From Apiosordaria backusii (taxonomy: Eukaryota > Ascomycota > Sordariomycetes > Sordariales > Lasiosphaeriaceae): a DNA stretch of 64,000 bases. Positions 1-12,901 of this stretch are shown here, one piece after another. The notes under the pieces were generated by a model. The model saw nothing but the letters and a program-made list of their open reading frames with translations, was not told the DNA's origin and searched no databases. Made by a program: the position numbers and the translations under genes. Every line of letters starts with the position of its first letter. The first letter of the stretch is position 1. The stretch spans positions 1 to 64,000 of the forward strand of contig JAUKTV010000016.1 in assembly GCA_030549205.1 (NCBI GenBank), in the 5' to 3' direction.

Positions 1-281
1 GGTATTCTCCTTATAGTGGAGGTGCGATGGGATATAAGATTTAGAAGTCGATATATTTATTATTTAAAAACTATTAAATTATTAATTAGATTATAATTTT
101 TATATTAGAATTTGCTAATTTTAAGCGGATTCTGTTAAATCTATATAGGCAGGAAACTTATAGTCGCTTTTGTTATTATTAAAGTAGCTAAAGGAGAAAA
201 TAAAACAGTGAAAAAGCTTAAACTACAAGTAAATAAAACGATACGACCTTCCTATTAAAATAACACTACTACTAGCGATAT

Positions 282-331
282 ATTCAATACTAATCCGCTG
301 ACTTACATTCAATACTAATCCGCTAACTTAC
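282..331. repeat. 25-bp tandem duplication
   Basis: Two adjacent copies of a 25-bp unit (core ATTCAATACTAATCCGCT) differ at one or two positions. It lies in the RIP block just ahead of a longer imperfect duplication around 340-440 that shares the words AAAGCCTT and TTAAAGG. Confidence 0.7.
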
Positions 332-1391
332 AATTCGATCCTCCTATAAAGCCTTGCCTTTAATAAGCTTCCTTAAAGGGGGTTGATAACTTTCTATAAA
401 GCCTTACCTTCGATAAGTTTTTTTAAAGGAAGTAGGTTTTTTTATAGAGGCTAGCCTTTAAACCTTTAAACTTTACTTTATTTAAAAAGGAAGGAGTAAT
501 TATAATTTTATTAAAAGGTATAAATAAATTTGTAAATAATATAAATATTAATTCTTTCTTATTTATTTACCTATTTATTTATTTATCTCTTTCTTTATTT
601 ATATCGAAGCGTTTATAAATGTTATTAAAGTATTATTAGAAATCGAAATAGTATTTTTATTATTATATAATGTCGTTAAGTTCGGTATATTAAAAGGTAC
701 TAAAGTTAAGATTATTTAAAGGTATTATATATAATCTAAAGTTCTTTTTATTTTTTATTTAAATTAATATTATTAATTAGGATACTATATTTTTTATATA
801 TATTGCCTTTACTTTAGATTTTATATAGGTTTTAAATTTTAAGCGTACGATTTAATAAAGTAATAGTAATAAAGTAAAGGTATAGAAAATAGAAAGAAAA
901 TCCTTTAATTTTCTAATTAATAAAACTTTAAATTTTAATATTAATTTAAAAATATTATATAGTATTAAAAAGATAATTGTATTTAGATTTATTAATAGTA
1001 TATTTATTATATTAATAAATAGTTTTTTATTAATATTTATTAATAAGAAAACTTAAATAAAAATACTTTTATTTAGATTAAGTTTTTAAAAAGATAAAGT
1101 ATATAAAAATACTGGAGTATATAGTAATAGAAAGTAGTATTGGTAATAATATAGTATTTTTTATTTAAATAGAAGATCGGTTTTTTAATTTTTTAAAAGA
1201 CTTAATAATTAGTTTAAAAAAAAGGTTCTTTTAAAATTAATTAGTAATATTTGCAAAGAAGTATGGGAAAAACTTATCTCCTTTAGCTTTATTAATTATT
1301 ATCTTTATTAAAAGGTAAACTTTTTCGCTTTTTATTATTATCTTTTTTTTACCTTTTAAAATAGGATTAAAATAATTAATAAAAACGATAA

Positions 1392-1454
1392 AATTAATGG
1401 AATTAATAGAATTAATAGAATTAATAAAATTAATAAAATTAATAAAATTAATAA
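1392..1454 (+). repeat. 9-bp microsatellite (AATTAATAG)n
   Basis: About seven consecutive copies of AATTAATAG, with G/A variation at the last position that fits RIP-type transitions. It sits inside the AT-rich block and no gene is associated. Confidence 0.8.
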
Positions 1455-1670
1455 TAAAATGGATAAAATTAACGATAGGATTAATAGGATTAATAGGATG
1501 GATGGATTCTTTAAGATGGTTAAGTTAGTTAATTTTTTTTTAAATACAGTTATAAACTTAATTAAGATTTGTAGATTTTAAACGGAATTTGCTTTATAAA
1601 TGTAGGATGATTCGAATTTAAAGTTTATTTAATAGATTTAATGGATTTAATGATTAGTTTAATGGTTTTT

Positions 1671-1739
1671 TTAGTTTAAGGAGGGGAATTCTTTTAGCTT
1701 AAGGAGGGGAATTCTTTTGTTTAGAGGAAGGGAATTCTT
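1671..1739 (+). repeat. 23-bp tandem repeat, three copies
   Basis: Three adjacent 23-bp units start at 1671, 1694 and 1717, each ending in GGAATTCTT. The third copy has diverged most. It is one of the few G-rich patches in the RIP block. Confidence 0.8.
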
Positions 1740-4700
1740 TTAGTTTTGATTATTAATTACATTACTATTTTTATACTATAACTAGAAAGCTCTAGCTACT
1801 GCTTATATTATTAAATTCTAGCCTATAATTTAATAAAGCTTTACCTTAATTAATAATTATTAAGTCTTTACTTTAGCCTTTAAGTAAGTTACGTTATTAA
1901 ATTATTTAATTTAGCTTTTTAATATAACTTTGAAAAGAATTAAAATCTATATTTACTATTAACTGTAGTATTATATAAAGGTAAAGTATATTTAAGTAGA
2001 ATATCGGTAGTATAGTTGATTATAGGTTTTAATAAAGAATATAGCTTTAGTTAAATCTTTTATTAAAGGCCTTTTAAATCTTTAGCTTTGTGCTTTTAGT
2101 AAAGTTACGTCCTTTTAAATAGCTTTTTTATATAATAGCTATTTTTATAATCTTTTTAATAAGCTTGCTTTTTTAATTTTCTGTACTATATATATAGAAA
2201 ATGTACGATTAGTATACTATTATTTTTGCAAACGATTATATATTTTTATAAAATATATAGTTTAAATTAAGCTTACTTTTAAAGGGTGCCTTTGTAAGAT
2301 TAAATGGTTTAAAGTTAATTACCGGATAATTAAGAATAGAAAGGTTAATTTTAAAGGTTAGGAAATTATATTAGTATAAGTATATTAATAGATTAGGTTA
2401 AAGAATGTTATGTAAATGTTAGAGGATATAGATTTAGATAAGGATCTTTTTAAAGGTATTTAAGGATATGTACTTTATTTATTAATATAATTTTAGCCTT
2501 TTTATTTTATATAGAATATCTATATTAATTTAGAGTATATAGGGGGAGGTATATACTGTATATTTGGCTGGAAGAGGTTTACCGTTTTACTATAATTAAA
2601 GAGCTTTATTATAATAGTATATTTAAAATTGGTTTACTTTACTGGTTTTATATATAATATAGTTAGGGTTTATATATAGACTATTATAGTATAGGTAAGA
2701 GCTATTTATTTATTAAAACGGTTTATATTTAAAGAAATTATTTAGTTTAATATTACAATAAGGCTATTAATTATAACGGAATTAGGCTACTATATATAAT
2801 AGTTTAGTTTTATAATTACTATCTTTATATAATTAGGTTTATTAAAGGATACTATAATAGGAGGAAGGGAGAAATATATTATATAGGTACGGTCGAGATT
2901 TAAAAATACCGATATTATATACTTTTTTATAATAAATATTAAGTTTATAAAGTTTTACTTTATCGGTATTAATATATAGGTCTTAACATAACCGGACTTA
3001 ATACTTTAAAATACTATTAATTTATAGATCTATTTATTAAATGCCTCTTTTATTTTAGTAGTAAATTAATAAACCGCCTACTTTTAGTAGCCTTACTTCG
3101 ACTACTTAATACTATATTAGGGTATATATTCTTAATAGACCTTATATTTTGTATAAATTCGTTAGATTAAATTAGCTTAATTGTTATTAATACTTTTACC
3201 GTTAACGCTATTGCCGATTATATTTAAAGCTTTAGAATTACTATAGTATTAACTTTAAATATAATAATATAAATTAAACGATTAAGTAAATAATTTACTA
3301 TAAACTTAGTTAGTTTTTACCTTTATATAGTAATACCTTTTTAATAAAGCCGCCTTAAATATAATAATACTTAATATTATAATTAACTATATACTTATTT
3401 AATATCTTTTATTTAAAGATTATAAAGTATATAATTCTTATTAACTTAATCCCTAAGATACCGCTCCTCTCTTTACACTAAGCCTAACCCTCTTCTATTA
3501 ATATCTTATATCCTTTATTTATTTTTTAAATACCTATATTACTTTTTAAGTAGCCTTTATTACTTATTATTTATAAAAACGTAAGGTTTATTATAGAAGG
3601 TAAGTAATTTAAAATTAGAGCCGGTCTTTATAATTATTATATATTTATTTATTTAACTTTAGGACTTTTTACTTACTTTTTATTCTTTAAAATAATTATA
3701 AGAATATAATATATAACCGTTATTAAATATAAGGATAATAATAAAGATAGTAAAGAAAGATTAGTAATAACTTAAAAATAGCGAAGGCTACCTTTATTTT
3801 AAAGCAAACGTAATTATATTAAAATAATTAAATAGAAATTTATAAAGGAGGAACTTATTATATTAAAAGCAAACGGATACCTCTTCTTTTTATATAATAC
3901 TATAATTAATAAATCGACAGCTTTTTTCTTTTTGCCGGTAACTTTTTCTTATAAATCCCATTTTTATATATTTTAATTAACGTTCTTTTTATTTATTTTT
4001 ACTAACCCCGTTTTTCCTAGCTTCCTATTAAACGTACGTTATAATTAATATATATATAATCGGTAATAGCTTACTGGCCTTCTTTTTCAGTTATTATGAA
4101 AACCTATAGAGTTTTAAAGTTAATGACCTTTAGAAGAAATGCCGCTAGCGTAATATTAATATTAAGTTATCTTTAAGATACCCTATTTTAATAAAGGAAG
4201 ATTATATAGTAGCTATCTTTTTATATAAAAAAGTAGTATCCTTTAATATTTAGGTTAATTATTAGCCGTTTATAGCGTTTTTAATAAAGTAATTACTATA
4301 TTATATACTAAAGATTGCCTTTAATTATTTCAGTATCCTGAAACTTTATATAAAGGCTTTAGTCTATAATATTATAATCGATATCCTTTTAATCGAAGTT
4401 AATATTTTATATTCTTTACTTAGGTTCTTTAACTATAAGCGCTATTCTATTTATATTAATATCGATAGCTTTTAAGTTTAGATATATGCCCTTGGTTTTT
4501 ATAGTAATTAATAGTCCGGCCTTCGATATCCTATCTTTAATAAATCTGCCTTAAAAAGGCCGACCGATAAAGACCTTTAGCCTGCTAATAACGCTATATA
4601 TTAATTGTAAATTACTGCTTATAAGATGGTAGATAAGGATAAGTATATTATATTATTTAATTGCTTTAATATTATTTATAGTAATATAGAATTACTATAT

Positions 4701-7700
4701 TAAGTAGGTATATATATTACTGGCTATTGGTTAGACGGCGTTAGGTTTATAAAGTTTTTATAGTATAAATATCTTTATTATTTTCTTCCTCTTTTAGTAC
4801 TTTTCTAATTAAAGATACAATCCTTTAATCTAATAGTAGTATTATTTTACTATATAACTATTATTATTAAAATTATTTTAAAAACTTTAATACCGAGAAA
4901 ACTCCTTCGGTATTAATCTTTACTTTTTATCTTTATTTTTTCTATCTTTTATTTACTATTAAGCCTTTAATATTATATAAATACTATTATAGACGGCGAT
5001 AGTATAGTAAATCGGCTATTTTACCTTATTAATAGGCTCCTTTAGTTATTTAGAAAGGCCTTTAATAGAAGTATTTAAATCCTTTTACTTTTTATTATTA
5101 AATACTTTAAATAGAGGATACTTTAAAAGTAAAGTTTAATATTTATAGTAAAATATATATAATTAAGTAAAAAATATAAATCTAATTAGTAAGTAGTATT
5201 TACCTTATAATAATAATAACCGTAGTTTAAAAACCGATAATCTGATTAGCTTTAATGGTAGTAATAGTAGTAACTTTTAATTTAAAAGTATAATAGGGGA
5301 GGAAAGGTTAAGGTAATATACTGGATATAACTTCGGTTATTTTAGGAAATAAGCGATACTATAGATATATACTTTTTAGATTTAAAGATAATTATTGTAA
5401 GTAAGAAAGGAAATATTAAGATTACTAATAAATAATAGACGTTTATTATTAGATTTTATAGTTTCGATTAAATATTTAAACTTAATAATAATAATAAGAA
5501 GGTAATTAATACGCTTTACCTTTTTATTAAATATATTATTAGCGGCTTAAATGTTTATATAATAATGTATAATTATTTAAATTTAAGTAAAATGTATATA
5601 GTCTTAATTATAATTAATAAAGTAATACCTTATTTCTTTAGTTTTTAAATAAACTATATAAACTATAGTATTATTAAGGTTTATAATAATATATTTTATA
5701 ACTTTATAATATTAAGAAATAAGTAGACTTTATAGTTTGATATTTAATACTTATAAGCCTTTAAAATATAATTTTAAAACAACCTTTTTAATATTTAAAA
5801 TTACTTATAAAAGTATATTATAACCTTTACTTCTAATAATATCTCCTCTTTATAATCATATCTAATCCTTTCCTTCTAATATAAAAACGGTAGGGTTTTG
5901 ACTTTAATTGACTTAATCGGTATTAAACAATATAATTAGACGTTTAGATTAGATATGTCTTTTAAAGAGATTTAATTTATTAATATAAACCTTTATTAAG
6001 TTTGGAATATATTAAAGGCTATTTATAATAAACGATATTACTTATTTTAAATGTTGCTACTTATTAAATTTTTAACGTTATCCTTTTAAGGCGATTGGAG
6101 AATAATTTTATTAATAACCTTTAGGCTATTTAAAAAGTAGGTAGTTAATATATTATTATTGTTTAACTTTATTAAGTAAATTATTAAAGTTTAAACTATT
6201 TATTAAAGGTTAGAAGGAGGAATTTAAATAACTATTTTCTTTCTTTTTTAAGGTTATAGCTATATATAATATAATCGATAGGGGTTTTTTAAAAATATAT
6301 ATAATTATTAACTTTAGGTAAAGGAAGGGAGAGGAATATATTAAGTTAATATTAAGCGATAAGGATTTATTAGATATTAAAGGTATATAATAGATATTTA
6401 CTTTATAATAATCTTTTATACTATATTTTATTAAATAATAATAGGATTATTAAATAAATATAAAGCTTTAATAAAGTTAGTAAATTTAAATTTTAACTTT
6501 ATAAAGTAATTATTTATTTTCTTTAATTAAAAGAGGGATAGGTAATATTAAGTTTACGTTTTTTAAAGCGCCGGGGGGTTTTTTTTTTAATAGAAGGGGT
6601 AGATATAGTAAGGTTAATAGGGGGTAAGGGCGTAATCTTTTCGAAAGCCTTATAAAGGAAGGTAACTTTTTTTTTAAAAGAAAAAACTTTTATTTTAAGA
6701 AATAAGGAAGTTAAGGCTAAGGCTAAGATAGTAAAGGGGGTATTTAGCCTTAAGGACAGTATTATCGTTATTTTAATTATAGTTAGTATATATTTAATAA
6801 TAAATAGAAACCGATAAATAAATCTTACTTTAAGAGAATATCAAGGTAACCTTAACTTTAAATTAATAGAGGCTTATATCCTTTTAAATTCTAATATAGT
6901 AATTTAAAGGAGTTTTATTTTAATAAGTATTAAAATATTTTATTAAAAAAATAAACCGAAAAATTAAGTTTATTTATTAAAGGAAGTTAATAAATAGATA
7001 CTTTATTATTGTAAATTAAAGATAATAAATAGGAATTAAAGGAGATTATAAGTAAGCTTTTATTAAGGTTAATAAGTTAGAAAGTTTAAAATAGTAAAAG
7101 TAAGGGTTATTAGTAAAATTGTAAGTTTTAAATTAAGCAATATCGAATTAAAAGAGCCGGCTTTTTAAATAATATAGAATAAGGTGCCGATATTTATTAT
7201 AAAGTAATACTAATATATATATATTATTATTAGTTAAGAGTAAAAATGCTATTATTTGAAATATACTATAAGATCTATAATTATTATCCTCCTTAATATT
7301 GAAGTTTTAACCTCTTTAAAGGTTTATTATTAAAGTTAACTTTTATAAAAGGTTTATTAGTTAATTATTATTTATTAGATTATTAAAAGCTATAGTATTA
7401 GCTATTTATTATATTCTTTATTTATATAATATTACAGCTATTTATTTTCTTTATATTTTTAAATTATAAACCTTTAAATAATTAAATTTAAGCGTTTTTA
7501 TTAATTATAATATTAAAAAGTAATATATAGTCTGTACCTTTTCGGTTAGACTATTTTACTAGGTTTTTAATAACCTCAGTAGTTAAATTACTAGTAGGTA
7601 ATCCGTTATTAAATACCGTCTTTTTAAATAGACGTTTGTAGACTTTTTTATTAAAGTATTATATATCCTAATTACTTTAAAAGGCCTTATAGGTTATTAA

Positions 7701-9182
7701 GTTAAAAAAGTTAATATAGATATATTTAAAAGGATAGGTAAGGTAATAAAGCTATTTATCTTTGCTTTTTATAAATATAGAATATAAAGTATATTCTTTA
7801 ATTATTTTATTAACGATTTTATAATTATTAATAGTAAAATATTTAAAATATTTCTATTTAATTAAGGCGTTTTTCTTTTATAGGTACTTTATTATATTAA
7901 AGAGTTTTTTAAATTTTTAAATTAATTTAAATATACTTTTAAAATTAAGCTTATACTTTTAAAGAATATAAGCAATAGTTCTAATTTTATAATCTTCCTT
8001 TAGGGTTAAAGGGATATTTTTTTATAACGTTAGTTTATTAATTGCTTCTTTTTCTATTAGGCTAAGGTTTATAAAGAAGCTTTAAACCTTTTTATTAGAA
8101 GTTTAGTATTTACTTAACTATTATTAAATATATATTATTATTTAAAGTATTTTAGATTTATATTTATATAGTTTTTTTATATTATATTTATAGACTTTTT
8201 AATATATATATAAATCTATATAAAGACGGTTATATAATTTACTTTAAATATTAAAGGATTAGATAATATTAAACTTTTTTAATATTGTAATAATAGTAAT
8301 GTAGGAATATTTTTATTTATTTATTAATCGATTTTTAAGCCTAAATTTATTAAATATTATATTATATTTCTTTAAATCCTATTTAGCTTTTTTCTTTTAC
8401 TTGCTTATTATATTTTTTATAAATTATAAAAAGTAGTCAATTACTGACTAAGCCAATGCCTAATTAGTAAATACTATTTTAATCATATAGATATATAATT
8501 TAGGATTTTAACTATAATCGATATTTAATAATAAGGAAAGATAAGGCCCGGCTTATACCCGGCTATATTATTAACAGTATAGTTAATATTATCTTTAATT
8601 AAGGAAAGCTTTAAGTTATTTAAAAAAGTAAAATCTTTATAAACGTTTTATATATAATTGCTATCTATAGAAGGTAAATAATCGGAAGCTACTTTTTAAG
8701 AGAAGAGATATAAAAAGATAGTTTTTTTTATAGATTATAGTATTTTATTTTAAAGGATATTATTGTATATTATTTTAGGGAAAAGGGGAAAATGAAGTAT
8801 ATACGGATATAGATAAGTAAAAATTAAAGGATGGTTATAATAAGTTGAAAAGGGTAGTAAGTTGGAAATATATCCTATAGTCTAAGTATAATTAAGGATT
8901 TTAATATAGTAATAAGTAAAAGGAATAAATTTATATATAAATATTTTTTAATGTAATTATAGCTTATATAAATATAGCTTTTATAGTATCTAACTATAGA
9001 TTTAAAGGTTAGTTTAAAGTAAAGGTAGGGGGTATTAGGATATATTTAAGAGTATTTATTATATACTTCTTTTTTAAACTTAATACTATATATATATTTT
9101 AACTATATATTTATTTAATTTATTATAACTTTTAGCTTTTCTTTAATTGAAATTTAATTATTATTAAATTTATATAGAAAAG

Positions 9183-9280
9183 TATATACGGTGCGGTTTT
9201 TAATTATAATCTTAGTTAAATTGCAGAAGAGTCTATACGGTGTAGTTTTTAATTATAATCTTAATTAAATTGCAATTTAA
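9183..9280 (+). repeat. 49-bp tandem duplication
   Basis: Two copies of a 49-bp unit share TATACGGTG near their starts (9185 and 9234) and the stretch TTTTTAATTATAATCTTA. The few differences are mostly C/T or G/A transitions, as expected after RIP. Confidence 0.75.
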
Positions 9281-9299
9281 GGTTTAGGTTGATTGTTTA

Positions 9300-11240
9300 G
9301 GCTAGATATAATAAAAATAAAACTATTTATAAGAGGTATGTAAAATAGTAGAATCTGGGGTTGCGATATTTAAGTGGTTAGTTAGGCTGATATTTATATG
9401 GTTTATTACCTTATAGTATTAAGGTTAAAAGACTTTACCGCTTTTATTAAAAGTAGAAATAGATTAGTTTACTTTTAATAAAGTTTAATATAGTATTACT
9501 AAGCCTTAAGTTCCTTTTATTAAGTCCAGCTTTTAATTAAATACTAAATATATAGAGTGTCTATTTAAAACCTCCTCTTTTTTTAGTATTTACTGATGGT
9601 ATATTTAAGGATATAATCGACGTACTTTTCCCTCCTTATAAGAGCCTACTAAAATATACTAATATTATAGTAATTATTATAATTTCCTTTATAGTTAAGA
9701 TATTGCAGTAGTTTAAGTATTTTTTTATTAACGTATATATCTTTTAAGTATCCTTTAAGGTACTTATTATAAACCGTTTATTAAAGGATATGACCTTTAA
9801 GGCAGTCTTTAATAATATATTGTATATTTTTCTAAAGTTTATAAAAGTCTTCGGTATATATATTATATATTAGTATCGCTTTTCTCTTTTATATTGGCTT
9901 TTTATAAATATTATAAAAAGTAGTAAGTATTATATAAGGAGGGTTTATAGGCTTTTTCTTTTTAAGCTTATTTTACTATTCTATAGCCTTACAATGCCGA
10001 TACTTAAGGTAGGTAGAATGGGTAGGCTTTTTATAAATTATATAAAGATACCCTTTCTTTTTAGCTATATAAATCTTATATTTAAGTACAATGGAATTAG
10101 TTACCTTCCTATAAACTATATAGAAATGCCCTTTCTCTTTAGCTCTATAAGTTATATACTTAAGGTGCAAAAAATTGGTAAGCTTTTTATAATTTATATA
10201 TTCTTTATTTACTTTTTAAATAAAGTAGGAAAAGTAAAGATTATAAAGGTAGATAGATTTTTTACTATACTTTTTACCGTTAAGATCTAGGTAAAGGTAG
10301 TAATTTTTATATTTATATATATAAATAATTAGGTAATTGTATTTGCCTTTAGATTTATAGTTGCAAGTATTGTAGTTTTGGGCTATTATTTAGCAAGACG
10401 ATAATATAGACGTTATAAGTTTTATAGAAACTTTACGATCTAAGTCGGTATATTTAAAAAGGAACTTTTCTATAAAGCTTACGTTTATAAGGTAGCCTAT
10501 ATACTAGTAGATAGTATAATAGGAAGAGTATGCCGGTAACTTTTTAAGGTATAATTTAAACTAATTAAAGAAGTTATCGATTATCGGCTTTATTTATTTT
10601 ACTACTTTATCTTTATAAGCCTAAATGCGTAGGTATATAACCCCTTTCGGCTTATAAATGCTATAAAGGAAAGCTTTTTATTCTTTATTTATTAATTTAA
10701 ATCTGATATTATTTCGGAATTTATCCTATTTAGCTACTATTTAATATAATAATGCTATTGTATTATATTTACGAAGTAGGTTAAGAAGTTTTTATAATGA
10801 TTTATATATTTAAGTAAGCTGGTTTAGATAGGTATAATGAAATAAGATGCCTTTATCTAGATTTTAATACTGTACTTTGGCTATCTAGCCTTTTAAAATT
10901 TCGGTAGTATCTTTTTTAGTATTTTTTTTAATATTAGTTATTGAAATGCTATTAAAATAAATAACTTTAGCATTAGGGTATTGTACCTTAAGAGTATTCT
11001 ATTAAAAATCTAAATTAGCTTAATGTAATTGGCTTAAATTAGCGGCGTCGGATAATTAGGCTATTTGATATATTTAATAGTCGGTAGATATTTAAACTAT
11101 GATATTTTACTGTAAACTTTCTTTTTAGGTTATTTAGATTAGGATAAGACGGAGTAAGGTAGTTATTGCCTTTTTATATATAGTATAATCGCTATAGCCT
11201 AATTTTAAATATATATATATTAATTTAAATAGTTTTTTAA
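9300..11240 (-). pseudogene. Decayed long reading frame in the RIP block (family unknown)
   Basis: Read on the minus strand in one frame from about 11,240 down to about 9,300, the sequence gives roughly 640 codons. Every stop I met was TAA or TAG and none was TGA. That is the pattern expected when CAA/CAG (Gln) codons are converted by RIP. The implied residues are not monotone: there are stretches rich in Leu/Gln/Asn that look helical (around 11.2-10.7 kb) and a region near 10.17-9.98 kb with two and a third 26-residue units carrying spaced Tyr/Cys and His positions, suggestive of former Cys/His clusters. I do not recognise the family. TGA is rare in this base composition, so its absence is weaker evidence than it would be elsewhere. 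Confidence 0.4.
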
Positions 11241-12785
11241 TATTAAATTATTATAGAAATCCTACCCTATTTAAATTTCTTTTAAGGATTTTTATCCTTA
11301 CCGAAGATATCGTATAGAGATATCTATCTATTTACTTTTATTATATAAACCCTTCTTTACTATTCTTTTAAAAGGGTTAAAATATCCTCTTTTTATTATG
11401 TAAACTAGTCGATAGTGGTTATAAGAATGTAATCTTTTACTTTAATGTTTTTTTAAATAGTCTAGTCTTATAGAAAATTTTTAATTAATAAAGACGTTTT
11501 AAAGATAATAGTAACTTTAAAGATTTCGATCAGGATATCGTTTATTTTTAAAAGTTTATAATTAATAAGATAGTTAAGGATTTATATAGCCTAATAAAAT
11601 ATATAAACAAGGCTTACTTTTATTAATTAGTAGGTATAAATAATAAATTTTACCTTACCCTTTTAACCTATAATAAATTTCTTAATTTATATTAGGAGAT
11701 GTTTATTAAATTTACTAACCCTTTGTTTTTTAATAAACTATTCTAAATAGGTATAAATATATATTTATAATTAAAGGAATTGTAAGTAGAATAGGTTATT
11801 TAGGGTTAGTTTAGTATTAAATAGAAGAGAATAGGATAAAATATATAGCGTTTTAAAGGTATTATAAAAAGGAAATTGTTCGGCTATATTATTAATAAAC
11901 CTGTTTTTATTATTTTGAATAGGTTTTTAATTTACTATTATAAATAAAAACGGTATTTTCTTTTTTTTATATTAATTTACCTTTTAAGAATTTAAAAATA
12001 TTTATTTAAATATAAGGATATAACCGTTTAATTATTAATAGGGAAAGTTCAGGCTATTAATTTTAAAGGTTTTTTATATTTTCTTAAGGTTAGGATGGCC
12101 TTTTAATATAAGGTAAAAGTTATTAATAAAAGAAACGAGGAGGTAAGTGTTTTTATTAATATTCTTTGCTTATTAATATATTTTAGTATACTTTAGTTAA
12201 GAAAGAGGGGGGGGATCAGCGTTAGGAATTATATTAGTATTAAATATATTTTAAAGGGTATTTGGATTTTAGTAATGATTGGTAGTAAGTAAGTAGATTT
12301 ATCGTTACTTTAGGTATTATATATCTTTATTTATAAAGGTTTTAGGCTATAGAAGGCTTTATATTTAGAGAACTTTAATTTAGATAGATAGGAATATAGT
12401 AAAATATAATAATAAAGTAATTAGGTAAGCGATTATTTTAGTCAATAGTAAAAATCTAAATAATTTTTTATTATCGGTTTATAAGTTATAAAGTAAAAAA
12501 TTAAATATTTAAATATTAAAGTTAAAGTTAATAGCTTTTTATCAGAACTTTATTGAGGTTAGGCTCTTTAGTAAATTAGTTTTAATTATTAAAATAGTAT
12601 TAAAATAATAATCGTTTGTTAGAATAGTGAAGTTGGTATTTAATATTAATTTAATAAAAGAGGTAATAAAGTTATAAACAGTCTTTAAAATATTAGGTAT
12701 TTAGTTATAAAGATTATTTAGCCTTTTTTTTTCTATTAAATTAGAAGCGTCTTTAAAAGAGAGAATATATTTGTTAGTTAGATTG

Positions 12786-12901
12786 TTTAAATCGGCTTTA
12801 CCGTTTAAGTCGATTCTTTTATTTAGGTATGCTTTATCGTTTAGGTATATCTTATTATTTAAGTATGCTTTGTTGTCTAAGTATATTTTGTCGTTTAAGT
12901 C
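12786..12901 (+). repeat. 18-bp tandem repeat, about six copies
   Basis: An 18-bp period is visible with units starting TTTAAG or TTTAGG (or RIP variants), running about 6.4 copies. The period is a multiple of three, so it may once have encoded a hexapeptide repeat, but no intact frame survives around it. Confidence 0.7.

Noticed and set aside
9994..10290. 98-codon plus-strand frame in the RIP block
   Set aside because: Composition-driven and opposite the repeat units of the decayed minus-strand frame.
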